From positions 1 through 41,332 of the IMG/VR virus record IMGVR_UViG_3300009788_000178: a DNA stretch of 41,332 bases. One strand, 5' to 3'. The notes below the pieces were generated by a model, which saw only the letters and a program-made list of their open reading frames with translations, did not search any database and had not been told where the DNA came from. A program made the translations under genes and the position numbers. The DNA comes from a virus. Position 1 is the stretch's first letter. Each line of letters begins with the position of its first letter. Shown one piece after another: positions 14,738 through 23,700 of the stretch.

Positions 14738-14777
14738 GTGGGCCATTACAGGGCAACCCTTCCTGTAACTGACCCAC
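14738..14777. terminator. Bidirectional hairpin where the two operons converge
   Basis: GTGGG (14738-14742) pairs with CCCAC (14773-14777). Inside, TTACAGG (14746-14752) pairs with CCTGTAA (14762-14768). The hairpin lies exactly between the convergent stop codons at 14727 and 14777. It has no clear T-run on either strand, so factor-dependent or partial termination is possible. Confidence 0.5.
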
Positions 14778-16042
14778 TAAGTGTCCAGTGGGGGAGGGGG
14801 GTCATCTAAAACGTTGGCCCAGTGATTAAGCATTTTGTAGCTCCGCTCTAGTTGAGTCGCGATTTCCGCAATCCTCCCAGCGATTTCTTTATATAACAGA
14901 GCTTGGGATAAGCTTGGGTTAACGTTTGGGTTATCTCTGATTATCATAATGTAATCCATGTGGACATAGCCCCATAATTCATCAATTAAGAAGCTTCCAT
15001 AGTCACCAGACATCTTCCCAGGATCAAAGGCGCGGATACCTCCGGGTATTACAGACCCCACAATCTCACCTTGCAATGTCGGCTGTAGCCGCACCCGCAC
15101 GCTGTAGTTGCCTCGTGGTATCAGGGTGACGTTGGGTTCCAGCGTGTCTTCCGGCACAGCCAAGACAGGCAGGCGCTCGAAACTTCTTAGCGGGCGATAA
15201 TTTGTCATAGAGTTAAACAATTGATCGTCTCCTAGTATGTCTTGCTGACGTTGATTGTGCGCGCCCCCGGCAATAAAAATGTGTGCTGAATGGACACCCG
15301 CAGGGTCGTAAATATTGTCCCAGGCAAGCTGTAATCTGTGGGCGAACTCCGTCCCGGACAAGCCGGACACCCTGTACCCCGATGCAGAATCTTGTTGGCC
15401 GTAGTCCAACGGGTGGTGAGTATTTTCCGAGATTTCACCGATGATGGTAGGCACTTCACCTAGTACGTCCCAGGCAGCTTGGAAGCGCCCGATGTAAGCA
15501 CGTTGATCTAGGATGTCGTGGTCAAACCACGCATACTCGTTGACCATCCAGTAATGGTCGCCTTGTCGCAACAACTCAAACAGCGGCAGCAATTTTTCAA
15601 GTTCTGCTGGTCTGTGGTCGGGATGCCCAACAGGGAAACGACACGCCATGCCACTTACTCCGGCGTCGTTGAGGCGTTTGATAATTTCAACTTCATTAAT
15701 TGCAACAGCTTCTAAACTATCACCGTACCCATGTGGTTCGTTGCCGAGAATGGCATGAACCTTAAGGCGGCGTAGTTCTGGTAGAAGAGGTTCCCATTTA
15801 TCGTACCACTCAGCGGGGCTGAGTCGAACTGTAATTTGGTTGTCCGCCCCTGGCCCAGCCATGTTGCGAAATCCGATAACTGCATGGGGTAGAGCAGCAC
15901 GCCAGTGTCGGGCGGCATCCAGGGAGTTAACACTGAGACTAATTGGATTCCATGCTTGGATTGCAGAAGTCCAGCGACCTCGGTTTGCAGTCGGGCCATC
16001 GACCCAGTTGAAGCCAAAAGGATTAAAGTCACGCTGCTCCAT
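14777..16042 (-). CDS. Glycoside hydrolase endolysin with C-terminal SH3-like domain
   Basis: A 421-residue protein from ATG 16042, chosen because GGAG lies eight bases upstream. The ATG at 16072 has no ribosome site. The N-terminal 280 residues look like a TIM-barrel glycoside hydrolase of the GH-A type, with the acid/base Glu in ILGNEPHG (Glu102) and a nucleophile candidate in IIGEISEN (Glu203). Residues about 305-370 (NYSVRVRLQPTLQGEIVGSV to DELWGYVHMDYIMII) are a bacterial SH3 domain that normally binds cell wall. The combination, placed at the end of a holin cassette, points to a cell-wall-degrading endolysin. The exact bond cleaved cannot be told. A tail-associated or polysaccharide-degrading role is the alternative. 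Confidence 0.75.
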   Translation of the reverse strand: MEQRDFNPFGFNWVDGPTANRGRWTSAIQAWNPISLSVNSLDAARHWRAALPHAVIGFRNMAGPGADNQITVRLSPAEWYDKWEPLLPELRRLKVHAILGNEPHGYGDSLEAVAINEVEIIKRLNDAGVSGMACRFPVGHPDHRPAELEKLLPLFELLRQGDHYWMVNEYAWFDHDILDQRAYIGRFQAAWDVLGEVPTIIGEISENTHHPLDYGQQDSASGYRVSGLSGTEFAHRLQLAWDNIYDPAGVHSAHIFIAGGAHNQRQQDILGDDQLFNSMTNYRPLRSFERLPVLAVPEDTLEPNVTLIPRGNYSVRVRLQPTLQGEIVGSVIPGGIRAFDPGKMSGDYGSFLIDELWGYVHMDYIMIIRDNPNVNPSLSQALLYKEIAGRIAEIATQLERSYKMLNHWANVLDDPPPPLDT

Positions 16043-17006
16043 AAAGTCTGCTCCATTGTGTGTATCTCTCATCGGGAACCCAAAGCTCGGCCCACCCGTT
16101 TACGACTGTGACGAATCCCTCATCATGAACAGGCCCCGTACTTGTTTTCAAGCCCATGTACGGGGTGCGTTTCTGATTATGCAACCCACCACTGTCAATG
16201 ATGAGGTAGCGGCCATACTTGTCGTACCCTTTGGCACTGTTGTGCTGATGAGTGACGATCATGTTCTTCTGATATTTCCAAGCCAGGGACTCGCCTATCT
16301 TCAAGCTTATGGCGCTAGAATTGCGCTGATGTACGACCATGTACTCATGGCCGCCTGAGTCGATGGTAATCTGGTCATAAGGTGTGAACATAAAAACGTC
16401 CACCAATTCGGGGTCTGGTGGACGAATGAGGTCAGTGAACAGATCGAATGTAAGCTCACCGTCAAGGTGCTTAAGCAACCGCTCTTCATGGTTCCCAGGC
16501 ATAACCCAGATGCGAGTGAAGTGCTGGGCGTAGTATGCCAGTAGCTCCCTAGCCGCGTCGATTTCCTGGGCCAACGGAACGCTGCGCACCTTGCGCTTGA
16601 ACGTGCTCTGGCTATCCATATCGAGCAGATCGCCTGCGATAACCATCGTTGTGATGTCGTAGTATCCGGCAACATCCACGACACGCTGCGCTAGATCGTA
16701 GTTGGTGAAAGGCAGGTGAACATCATTAATAATAATGACGCTCCCCTCAATCGTCACCTGCCCGTCAAAGACGGGAATGCCGCCATTATCGCGTTCGCGT
16801 CCGAAGCTGTAGGTCAGCGGATCGAACGAGGGCGGACGAAGCCGCCCATTTCTGATGTCCCTACTGACGCCAATAATAGTATTCCTAGAGACAGGAATAC
16901 CCAACCGCTCGGTCTCCCGCTCCGCGATAGCCCGGATGCTGTCGTTACGCAGTAACGCAGTGATGATGTACCCCAGGTCAAGGATGTGTCTGAGAGAGGG
17001 GGCCAC
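16029..17006 (-). CDS. Calcineurin-like metallophosphoesterase with N-terminal helical extension
   Basis: A 325-residue protein starting at GTG 17006, with GAGGTGGGG about seven bases upstream inside the holin end. From residue 90 it has the metallophosphoesterase signature: NDVHLP (Asp95, His97), GDLLDMD (Asp126), MPGNHEE (Asn172, His173), VVHQR and VTHQHNSAKG. The first 65 residues (SIRAIAERETERLGIPVSRNTI) resemble a helix-turn-helix. The substrate may be DNA, nucleotides or a phosphoprotein. Its place between holin and endolysin genes is unusual. It overlaps the endolysin start by 14 bases. Confidence 0.85.
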   Translation of the reverse strand: MAPSLRHILDLGYIITALLRNDSIRAIAERETERLGIPVSRNTIIGVSRDIRNGRLRPPSFDPLTYSFGRERDNGGIPVFDGQVTIEGSVIIINDVHLPFTNYDLAQRVVDVAGYYDITTMVIAGDLLDMDSQSTFKRKVRSVPLAQEIDAARELLAYYAQHFTRIWVMPGNHEERLLKHLDGELTFDLFTDLIRPPDPELVDVFMFTPYDQITIDSGGHEYMVVHQRNSSAISLKIGESLAWKYQKNMIVTHQHNSAKGYDKYGRYLIIDSGGLHNQKRTPYMGLKTSTGPVHDEGFVTVVNGWAELWVPDERYTQWSRLYGAA

Positions 17007-17011
17007 TTGTT

Positions 17012-17398
17012 TTACCCCACCTCACGTTCTGAGGAGTGGTAGGTTTCAGGGTTGCTGAACAGTATTGATTCAATCGCAGCCTCTAACAAATCGAGGCTCA
17101 CGCTGCGGTAGCCTTGCGCTTGTAAGAAAGCTTCCGCCGTGTCCATAGCAACATGAAATTTGGTGTGCCCGTACTCACCGAGGCGTCCTTGCAAGTCTAG
17201 TACCTCAGCAAAATCGGCCCCCAATTCGGCGGCCTCGTAAAGCGCACTACGATAGTTTTCAGGCAGCCCTCGTTGGAAATTCGCCCACAAACGTAACGCT
17301 AGTGTGCCAAAAACGCTGATGAGGACGGGAACCACAATGACCAGGGTCTCCGCAAGAAAGTCGAGAAGGGATTGCATGACTGTTTCGAGTCCGAGCAT
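17012..17398 (-). CDS. Holin of the LL-H type
   Basis: A 128-residue protein with one strong transmembrane segment near residues 17-38 (ETLVIVVPVLISVFGTL), followed by a basic ARLWANFQRG-like turn and a helical soluble domain (ALYEAAELGADFAEV, AFLQAQGYRSVSLDLLEAAIESI). This is the layout of the Phage_holin_6_1/LL-H family, whose C-terminal helices pack in the cytoplasm. It has its own promoter at 17429-17456 and a GGAGA ribosome site. It probably forms membrane lesions that release the endolysin and sets lysis timing. Confidence 0.8.
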   Translation of the reverse strand: MLGLETVMQSLLDFLAETLVIVVPVLISVFGTLALRLWANFQRGLPENYRSALYEAAELGADFAEVLDLQGRLGEYGHTKFHVAMDTAEAFLQAQGYRSVSLDLLEAAIESILFSNPETYHSSEREVG

Positions 17399-17428
17399 GG
17401 GTATCTCCTAGCTAATATGTATTTTAAT

Positions 17429-17456
17429 AGTATAGCAGGTTTTTAGGTCTTGTCAA
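17429..17456 (-). promoter_or_regulatory. Promoter for the lysis cassette
   Basis: Read on the minus strand: TTGACA (17456-17451), a 16-base spacer and TATACT (17434-17429). The start should fall near 17422, about 24 bases before the holin ATG at 17398. The 16-base spacer matches the other leftward promoters. Confidence 0.8.
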
Positions 17457-17459
17457 GGG

Positions 17460-17723
17460 TTAGCCAATAAGTTTGTTCACAATGATCTGCTGAGTTTCGC
17501 GTATAGTCTTCAACACGCCTTCAATACCTGCGGTGCGCTCAGACAAGTCACCCATGTGCTCTTCGATCTTCAATAGCCGGGCTTCCTGGCTGGTACGTTT
17601 ATCGGCTTTTCCAGAGCCTCCGCGTGTTTTGAACACGACTCCGACTGCTGATGCTACCGCGACAAGTCCCACAACTATCTCCTCAAGTTTATCTTCGATC
17701 ATCCTTCTTGTACCTTCCAACAC
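17460..17723 (-). CDS. XhlA-like or second holin-type small membrane protein
   Basis: An 87-residue protein with one hydrophobic segment (IVVGLVAVASAVGVVF, residues 16-31), a basic loop (KTRGGSGKADKR) and a C-terminal coiled coil (LLKIEEHMGDLSERTAGIEGVLKTI). This resembles XhlA-type haemolysin/holin partners, although their order is normally coil first. The start is uncertain: TTG 17723, GTG 17726 and ATG 17702 are all in frame, and none has an ideal ribosome site. It directly precedes the LL-H-type holin, which is preceded by its own promoter, so the pair could act as holin and antiholin. That division of roles is inferred. Confidence 0.6.
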   Translation of the reverse strand: MLEGTRRMIEDKLEEIVVGLVAVASAVGVVFKTRGGSGKADKRTSQEARLLKIEEHMGDLSERTAGIEGVLKTIRETQQIIVNKLIG

Positions 17724-17754
17724 AACGCCTGCAAATCGTCTACGCTATTGTTTT

Positions 17755-18141
17755 CTATGTCCAGCTATTTGGGTGTGTAACTTCTCCGGTCTCCCTGTCA
17801 AGAACGCCTGCTTTGTGCCATTGTACCGCCAGGATTTTTTTGATGTCGCCCAATGTGAGGTCGGTTGCCAACGTGCCTTCCAGTAACACTACGTCCGCAA
17901 AAATGGTATCGAAACGGGTTTGCGCTGTGGTCTTATTTAATGGGTCGTGGATGTTAATCGTTGTGGTTGCTAAATCGAGTTCACTTTGCGGCGGGTTATC
18001 CGCAACGAAATTAACACGCACGAGCGCGTCACGATTGCTCCAACTCAAACCTGTGATTTTATTGGGGAGCGCACTGCGTAACTCAATATCCAATCTGTCT
18101 TGATTTATGCTCGAGTTATTTACAACGTGTTCAAATGACAC
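17755..18141 (-). CDS. Hypothetical tail-region protein (128 aa)
   Basis: A 128-residue protein starting at GTG 18141 after GGGAG (about six-base spacer). It is beta-rich (ALVRVNFVADN, TTINIHDPL), then helical (LTLGDIKKILAVQWH). No family is recognised, but the position just after tail fibre-type genes and before the holins suggests a small tail-tip or fibre-associated protein. There is no signal peptide or membrane segment. Confidence 0.6.
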   Translation of the reverse strand: MSFEHVVNNSSINQDRLDIELRSALPNKITGLSWSNRDALVRVNFVADNPPQSELDLATTTINIHDPLNKTTAQTRFDTIFADVVLLEGTLATDLTLGDIKKILAVQWHKAGVLDRETGEVTHPNSWT

Positions 18142-18156
18142 AATAAGCTCCCCGCG

Positions 18157-18684
18157 CTAAGGCGATATTACGTAGAAAATACCAACATTTTTCTTGTTTG
18201 TGGAGAACGAAGATGAAAAAGTGGCCGTAGCTGACGAGATTACACGCCAAACCACTTTTACTTCAACACTAACCCCCGGCGTCAACCCCGTAATAAGCCA
18301 TGAGTTATTTATACGCTCTTCAGGAGAGGTTTGGACTCTTAAAGAACCAAAGCTTGCGTCACCTAAAGGAACGCCATCAATTTGAAGATCGAGAACCACT
18401 TGTGAGGCTGTTGTAGTTAAAAATCCCTGCAAATGCGCGATCAGAATTGTTCCAAGCGGCGCTATATTTACTTCAGTATCGGTCGCGTGCAGCGGTACAA
18501 AGGAGGTGCTGGTTGTGGTGTACAGGCTATTAGAAGCGTTGCCATAATCAGCTAGCCCTGCGGCAAATCCCTGCGGCGGCGAAGCAAGGGCTTCCGTATT
18601 ATCACGAACATACGTATTTAGGTCTGCCGCAGGTAGAACCGTGTCAACAGCCCATGTTTTAGGCGCTGTCCAAGTAGCTGCCAT
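18157..18684 (-). CDS. Putative tail fibre or tip structural protein (175 aa)
   Basis: A 175-residue protein with a phage-structural N-terminus (MAATWTAPKTWAVDTVLPAADLNTYVRDN), a segment found at the start of many short tail and appendage proteins. The rest is a beta sandwich rich in Ser/Thr and hydrophobic strands (TILIAHLQGFL, QVVLDLQIDGV, VEVKVVWRVI). It lies directly downstream of the 671-residue tail protein. I infer a virion surface role, perhaps receptor contact. Confidence 0.7.
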   Translation of the reverse strand: MAATWTAPKTWAVDTVLPAADLNTYVRDNTEALASPPQGFAAGLADYGNASNSLYTTTSTSFVPLHATDTEVNIAPLGTILIAHLQGFLTTTASQVVLDLQIDGVPLGDASFGSLRVQTSPEERINNSWLITGLTPGVSVEVKVVWRVISSATATFSSSFSTNKKNVGIFYVISP

Positions 18685-18685
18685 A

Positions 18686-20701
18686 TCAGTATCCTAACCT
18701 GTCATCACTATCCAATTTTGAGTTGTCTAAAAGAAAAGCGTTGAAGCGGCCTATGTGTATAGCGGTGTAAGCCATTGTGAAGTCACCTTGTACCCATGTG
18801 CCATCTCGCCCCATAATTAGGTGGCGGACGGCGTTTGTACCTGTGCGTGTATCTGTCAAGTCTACCGTCGTCCCGATGGATAAATTCAACATGCGGGCAT
18901 AGTACGCTGCATCACGATCATGTAGAGCAAGAGTCTTAAATTCACCAAACGGTTCTTTATATCGAGCGATAAAAAACTGGGCCAGACCTACGGCCTCCGG
19001 CTGGGTGTTCAACAGCTTAAACGTCTTAGTTAATCGCTGCAACCTAAATTTATCAACGCTTTCTTGATCGCGCTCTTCTATAATTTGCCCCCCAAAACTA
19101 CGCACCGCTGTACCTTTTAGGATAATACGATAGGGCCTTGTTTCCGAGCCGTCATTTGTAATCGTCAGTTCTGCTTCATCGTTTGTTAATACCGTCACCA
19201 ATGTCGTGCTGGCGACATAATTGGCGGCGGTATCAAAATCCACAATGAGGTGTGTACCATCAAGTGCGGACATGTTGATGCTGGTACTCTCTTCGTATTC
19301 AAAGCTCGCATTTATTACAACGGTTTCGCCCGCATCGATCAGAATAGCTTGGCGATTCTCCCACGCTGTAAAATCCGCCTCTTCGGTTTTCGGGTAAAAG
19401 GTGAATTTAGCCTCGTTAAATATTTGCTGGCCGTATTCATAACCCGCATCATGGAAATCAGTTCCCGCATTGAGTGAGAAATCAGCGGAACCGCCCTGTT
19501 TTAATAGAACATACCAACGATTACGAAACTCAAGTTGTCCGGTCTCAGTGAGCCATAGAATACCCTGTTCAGTGTCGATGATTTCAGCCAGAGCATCATA
19601 CATACTGTCATCACTATTCCAGTCATCTCCCACAATCGGATACGTATCTCGGCCTGTTTCAATAATCCCATATTTATTCCCTAGAAATCCTGTGGGGTCG
19701 TTAGCAGAGACCCATGCACTATCATCAATGATCTGTTGCGTTGCTGCGCCGCTGTCTACATCTTTTTGAATGGCGGATTTGAATTGGGCCTCTTTAAGTA
19801 GGAAAATGCCCTGCTCACACTTTAACGTGCATTTTTCTGACCGATTCCGCCCCGTCGCAGGAGAGAATTTGGATGTCCAGCCTGTCCACATTAGTGTGAA
19901 CGTGCCTACCGTGCTGTCTGCTACCTCGATAGTAAGCATACGTCGAGACAACAGAAAACCAAAGAGCGGGGATGTGGTTTTCTCAGGAGAATATTTTTGG
20001 TCTAGGTTGTCTAAATTGACCGTAGCGGCCCCTTCAGCAGCGATAAGGAGATCACGATCAGGGATGCCCATGTCCCATTTTGCATTACGGATGTCCGCAC
20101 TCACGTTATCGTGCCCGTTAGTGGCGTCTCCCGCGTTAAAACCTGCTGGGCCTGCGGCGCTGTCTTGAGTCATCATCCATCCAGTGATGTCATAGTCTAC
20201 ATCAGTGGCGCTACTATCCTTACGATGGATGAAATATACAAAAGTGTCGCCCACCCCTGTCGTAAATAAAAACTCGATGCGTTGATAGCTGGTTGTCAGG
20301 ACGTGCGTACCGGACGTACCAATGACCGCGTCGCCCTGGTCACGCACTTCAACCTCAAAATCAACCCCGGCATGCCCTGTATTACCTTTGACCCAAAAAA
20401 CGAGCGCGTAGTCTGTTTCTGCACTGACGGCAATCTCGTCAATCGAGCCACCATCTTTACCGAAACTCATGCCTGCGGATAGTCCGGTACTGGTCACGAC
20501 ATTTGTATGTTGCAGGCCGTAGAGCGTGCGCCCCTTAACAACTGTAAGAGTTGAAGTATCGACTGCCGCACGAGCTATGCTCGTCCACGTCGTGGGAGTA
20601 GGGATGAGGTTTAAGTCATCAATAACCAGCGCCTCATAACAAACGAGTCCGTCATCGTCCCAGTCAATGCCTACACGAATGTCAGTACGAAAATCAACCA
20701 T
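18686..20701 (-). CDS. Large tail protein following the tape measure (671 aa)
   Basis: A 671-residue protein that starts in a TAATG overlap with the tape measure stop. Residues about 50-200 form a beta-sandwich resembling a carbohydrate-binding module (DYALVFWVKGNTGHAGVDFEVEV). A later section (QILIDAGETVVINASFEYEES, DDEAELTITNDG) is also beta-rich. It is the first long gene after the tape measure, where distal tail and tail-tip proteins usually lie. Position, not a specific motif, is the main support. It may help attach the tail to the host surface. Confidence 0.7.
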   Translation of the reverse strand: MVDFRTDIRVGIDWDDDGLVCYEALVIDDLNLIPTPTTWTSIARAAVDTSTLTVVKGRTLYGLQHTNVVTSTGLSAGMSFGKDGGSIDEIAVSAETDYALVFWVKGNTGHAGVDFEVEVRDQGDAVIGTSGTHVLTTSYQRIEFLFTTGVGDTFVYFIHRKDSSATDVDYDITGWMMTQDSAAGPAGFNAGDATNGHDNVSADIRNAKWDMGIPDRDLLIAAEGAATVNLDNLDQKYSPEKTTSPLFGFLLSRRMLTIEVADSTVGTFTLMWTGWTSKFSPATGRNRSEKCTLKCEQGIFLLKEAQFKSAIQKDVDSGAATQQIIDDSAWVSANDPTGFLGNKYGIIETGRDTYPIVGDDWNSDDSMYDALAEIIDTEQGILWLTETGQLEFRNRWYVLLKQGGSADFSLNAGTDFHDAGYEYGQQIFNEAKFTFYPKTEEADFTAWENRQAILIDAGETVVINASFEYEESTSINMSALDGTHLIVDFDTAANYVASTTLVTVLTNDEAELTITNDGSETRPYRIILKGTAVRSFGGQIIEERDQESVDKFRLQRLTKTFKLLNTQPEAVGLAQFFIARYKEPFGEFKTLALHDRDAAYYARMLNLSIGTTVDLTDTRTGTNAVRHLIMGRDGTWVQGDFTMAYTAIHIGRFNAFLLDNSKLDSDDRLGY

Positions 20702-23700
20702 TATCGCCCCGCTCGTTGCAGGTCGATACCCAATTTCCGAAGCTCAAACAGGATAGTCTCCATGTCATGAGCCTCTTCGATGAGGAGTGTATCGATATAG
20801 GTTGAACTTCCAGCACTCCCGTTTCCAGCAGTGGCCGTAGGTATGATATGTCCGGGCGTGCCTGGGGAGAAGAGTTCAGGCCCCTGTTCCCCCACTATAT
20901 AATATTCATTAGCGCGGACAGGGCCGCCAGCGGCGCGTGTGCCACCAAAATCAGTGTTTCCCGGAACCAGTCCCCCGGCTTCTAGAGCGTGCAGACGCAG
21001 TATAGAACCAATCAACGCTCGGATAGCAAAATCAGCGTCGTTTGCTGCGCGTTTAATGATTAAGAAACTATGATTTAAGGCGGCAGCAAACCCCCCTACC
21101 GAGGCGCTAATTATTGGCCCCATTGTTGCAGACACCGCCACCATGTTCCCATAGGTTGTCGAATAATGCTGGAAGAAGTCTGTAAGCGCCACATACGCTA
21201 CACCAGAAGGCGCAGCAAACGCATCTACCATCGCATCACGAATGGGAGCAACTAGTGTTTCAGAAATTTGTTCTGGGGAGCCTTCCCCCGCCGCCACTGC
21301 CTCAGCAAAAGCGGCTTCCATCGGCGTAATTGTCGCGACGGCCAATTCTTTGGCTATTGTTTTACCCGCAAGGTCTGTAGGAATAGATTCGGCAAACGCG
21401 GTAAGCAAGTGTCCGGTATCGGAAGCTGCAATAGCTATTCCCAGATCAGAGACCATATCTGTGGCAGCGACAGCCATTTCATTTGACATATCAAATTCAC
21501 CAGCCGCGATTGAGGCCGCTAAATCTTGTCGAAGCGCGAGTCCGAAATCAGCCCCTGCCCCTTCTGGAACCGTAAGCCACATTTCGTCTTCATCCAAGCC
21601 GACTGTAATTAGACTTGCATCGAAGCCAACCATGTTGGCAGCATTATCCATAATGCTTTGGATACGTTGAGCAATAGCTTCAGGCGCAGCCGCCCCCCCT
21701 TCACGGTCTGCGCGGAGGCTGCGGGCGAACTCATCGTCAATTAAGCCACCAATAGCAGCAATACCTGTTAATAGACTGTCCTCAAGTCCAGCCCGCCACT
21801 CATCAATTTGCTGATCGCCGGGTACAAATACATCAAGGACGGCTTGCCCAACCCAATCTCGCTGAGACTGACTCATATGTTTATAAATAATGATACCAGC
21901 AACCACCCCAGCAAGGGCGGCTCCGATTGTGGTAGTTAGAAAAGCAAAACCTGTTCCTCTTATGTACATAGCAATAGACGTACCTATCTTCATTACAAAG
22001 GGCGCGGCTACTTTGGTTGTAAAGGCTATAGTCATGCTGCCCGCCAACATAGCGGCGCGAACAGCGCCCACGAAAACAGGGCCGATGCCGCCTATAATCG
22101 GAAGGATATAGCTAAGAGTCGCAGCGGTCGCTATGCTTCCTGCAATCGCAGCGATGACTGTCTCACCAATACTCAGATCAGCGTCCCCAATTGCTCCAGT
22201 AAAGCCTTCAAAAAATGGTTGTATAGCGGAGTCCACGACGGCATTCGCTTCGTTTTCAGCGTCTCCTCCCATGATACTGTTAAATAGGCTACCGATGCCC
22301 CCAGCAATTGCGGCGGCAACTTCGCCCATCACAGTACCAAAGGCACGAGAAAGCGTGGGAACCCCCACCTCGATCAGCCAATTCCCTAGATTCGTAAATA
22401 GTATCTTGCCTGATGTTTTGAATGCCGTCCACGAGGCTGCAAGTTGGGGGGAAATCTTCTCGATCAATTCTGTACGTAAGAACTGTCCAATACGTGGAGC
22501 AACCGCGTCAATGGCCGCGAGAAAATTCCCTTCAAATAGCTCTTCGATCCCCGTTTGTATTTCAGTGCCTTCACCGCCTTCTACAGTGAACCATCCTGCA
22601 ATAGTGGTCATCAATTGTGAACCAATATTAAGAGCAGTCGGAAGACCCGTATCTAATACCCAGTCACGTATTTTGGTCATGAGGTCATAAATAGCGGGCT
22701 TAACAATACCCCATGCCTGTGTGAACGCCTGCCCCACACGCTCTCCAACAGTCATGCGTCCTTCTTCAGCCCAACGCTCCAGATTTACGTTGTCTATCCA
22801 ACGGTCGAACTTCCATTGATCCATGCGTGTGCGCCCTTCAATGGGCACAGGCAGGCTGAGGACGGAACCCGCTTGAATAAGCCGGGCGTCTGAAACTCCT
22901 AAGCTATCAAGAGAACGCGCTAGAAAATCCTCATAAGTAAAAAGACGCTGTAAATCTTTAGTGAAATCACTGCGGTAATATAAATTCCACAAATATACCC
23001 CGGCTTCAATGGGTATCTCAATTGTCCCAAACCCCTCAGCCGGAGTCATGATCTCCCCGATTACGTCTGTGAAGTCAGGAATTTCTGCGGGGTCAAACAC
23101 ATCAGCAAAAAACCCAAGAACGGCAGTTTTAATCGTATCGAGCGGCCCAGTAATCGCAGTTGACGCTTCTTGGATCGCGTCTTTCATGCCCCCGAAGTTA
23201 GATTGATAGAGCGTACCCAACCCCACAACCGCGCCCACGATCAATGTTAACGGGCTGATGAGGGATGTCAGTCCCCAGATCAGAGGCCCTACGGCGGCGG
23301 CTGCCGCCGCGAACGCGACGGCGCTGCTTAGTACCGGAGCAGGAAGTCTTGTAACACTAAGAGCCAGTTCCCGGATGACGTTCAGGAATGGAAAGAGGTG
23401 CGGCATGATCTTATCACCGATGACAATAGCCGCTGACCGCAATGCAGAGGTGGTCAGATCAACTTGAGCAGCGAAAGATTTCATCTGCTCTTCATGCGCT
23501 ACCATCGTAGCGCCTTCAACCGCCTCATTAAACTCGTCAACTGAGGCGGTATAAGCATCAATATTGTTGATGAATGTGCGTGCAGCCCTGGCAGCGCGGA
23601 CTTCGTTAAACGCTTCCGCCAATGCTTCGGGGGTGTCTCCAAGCGCATCGTTCACAGCTAACAAAGCGTTTCTGAGATCACCATTATGGATTTGTAAAAG

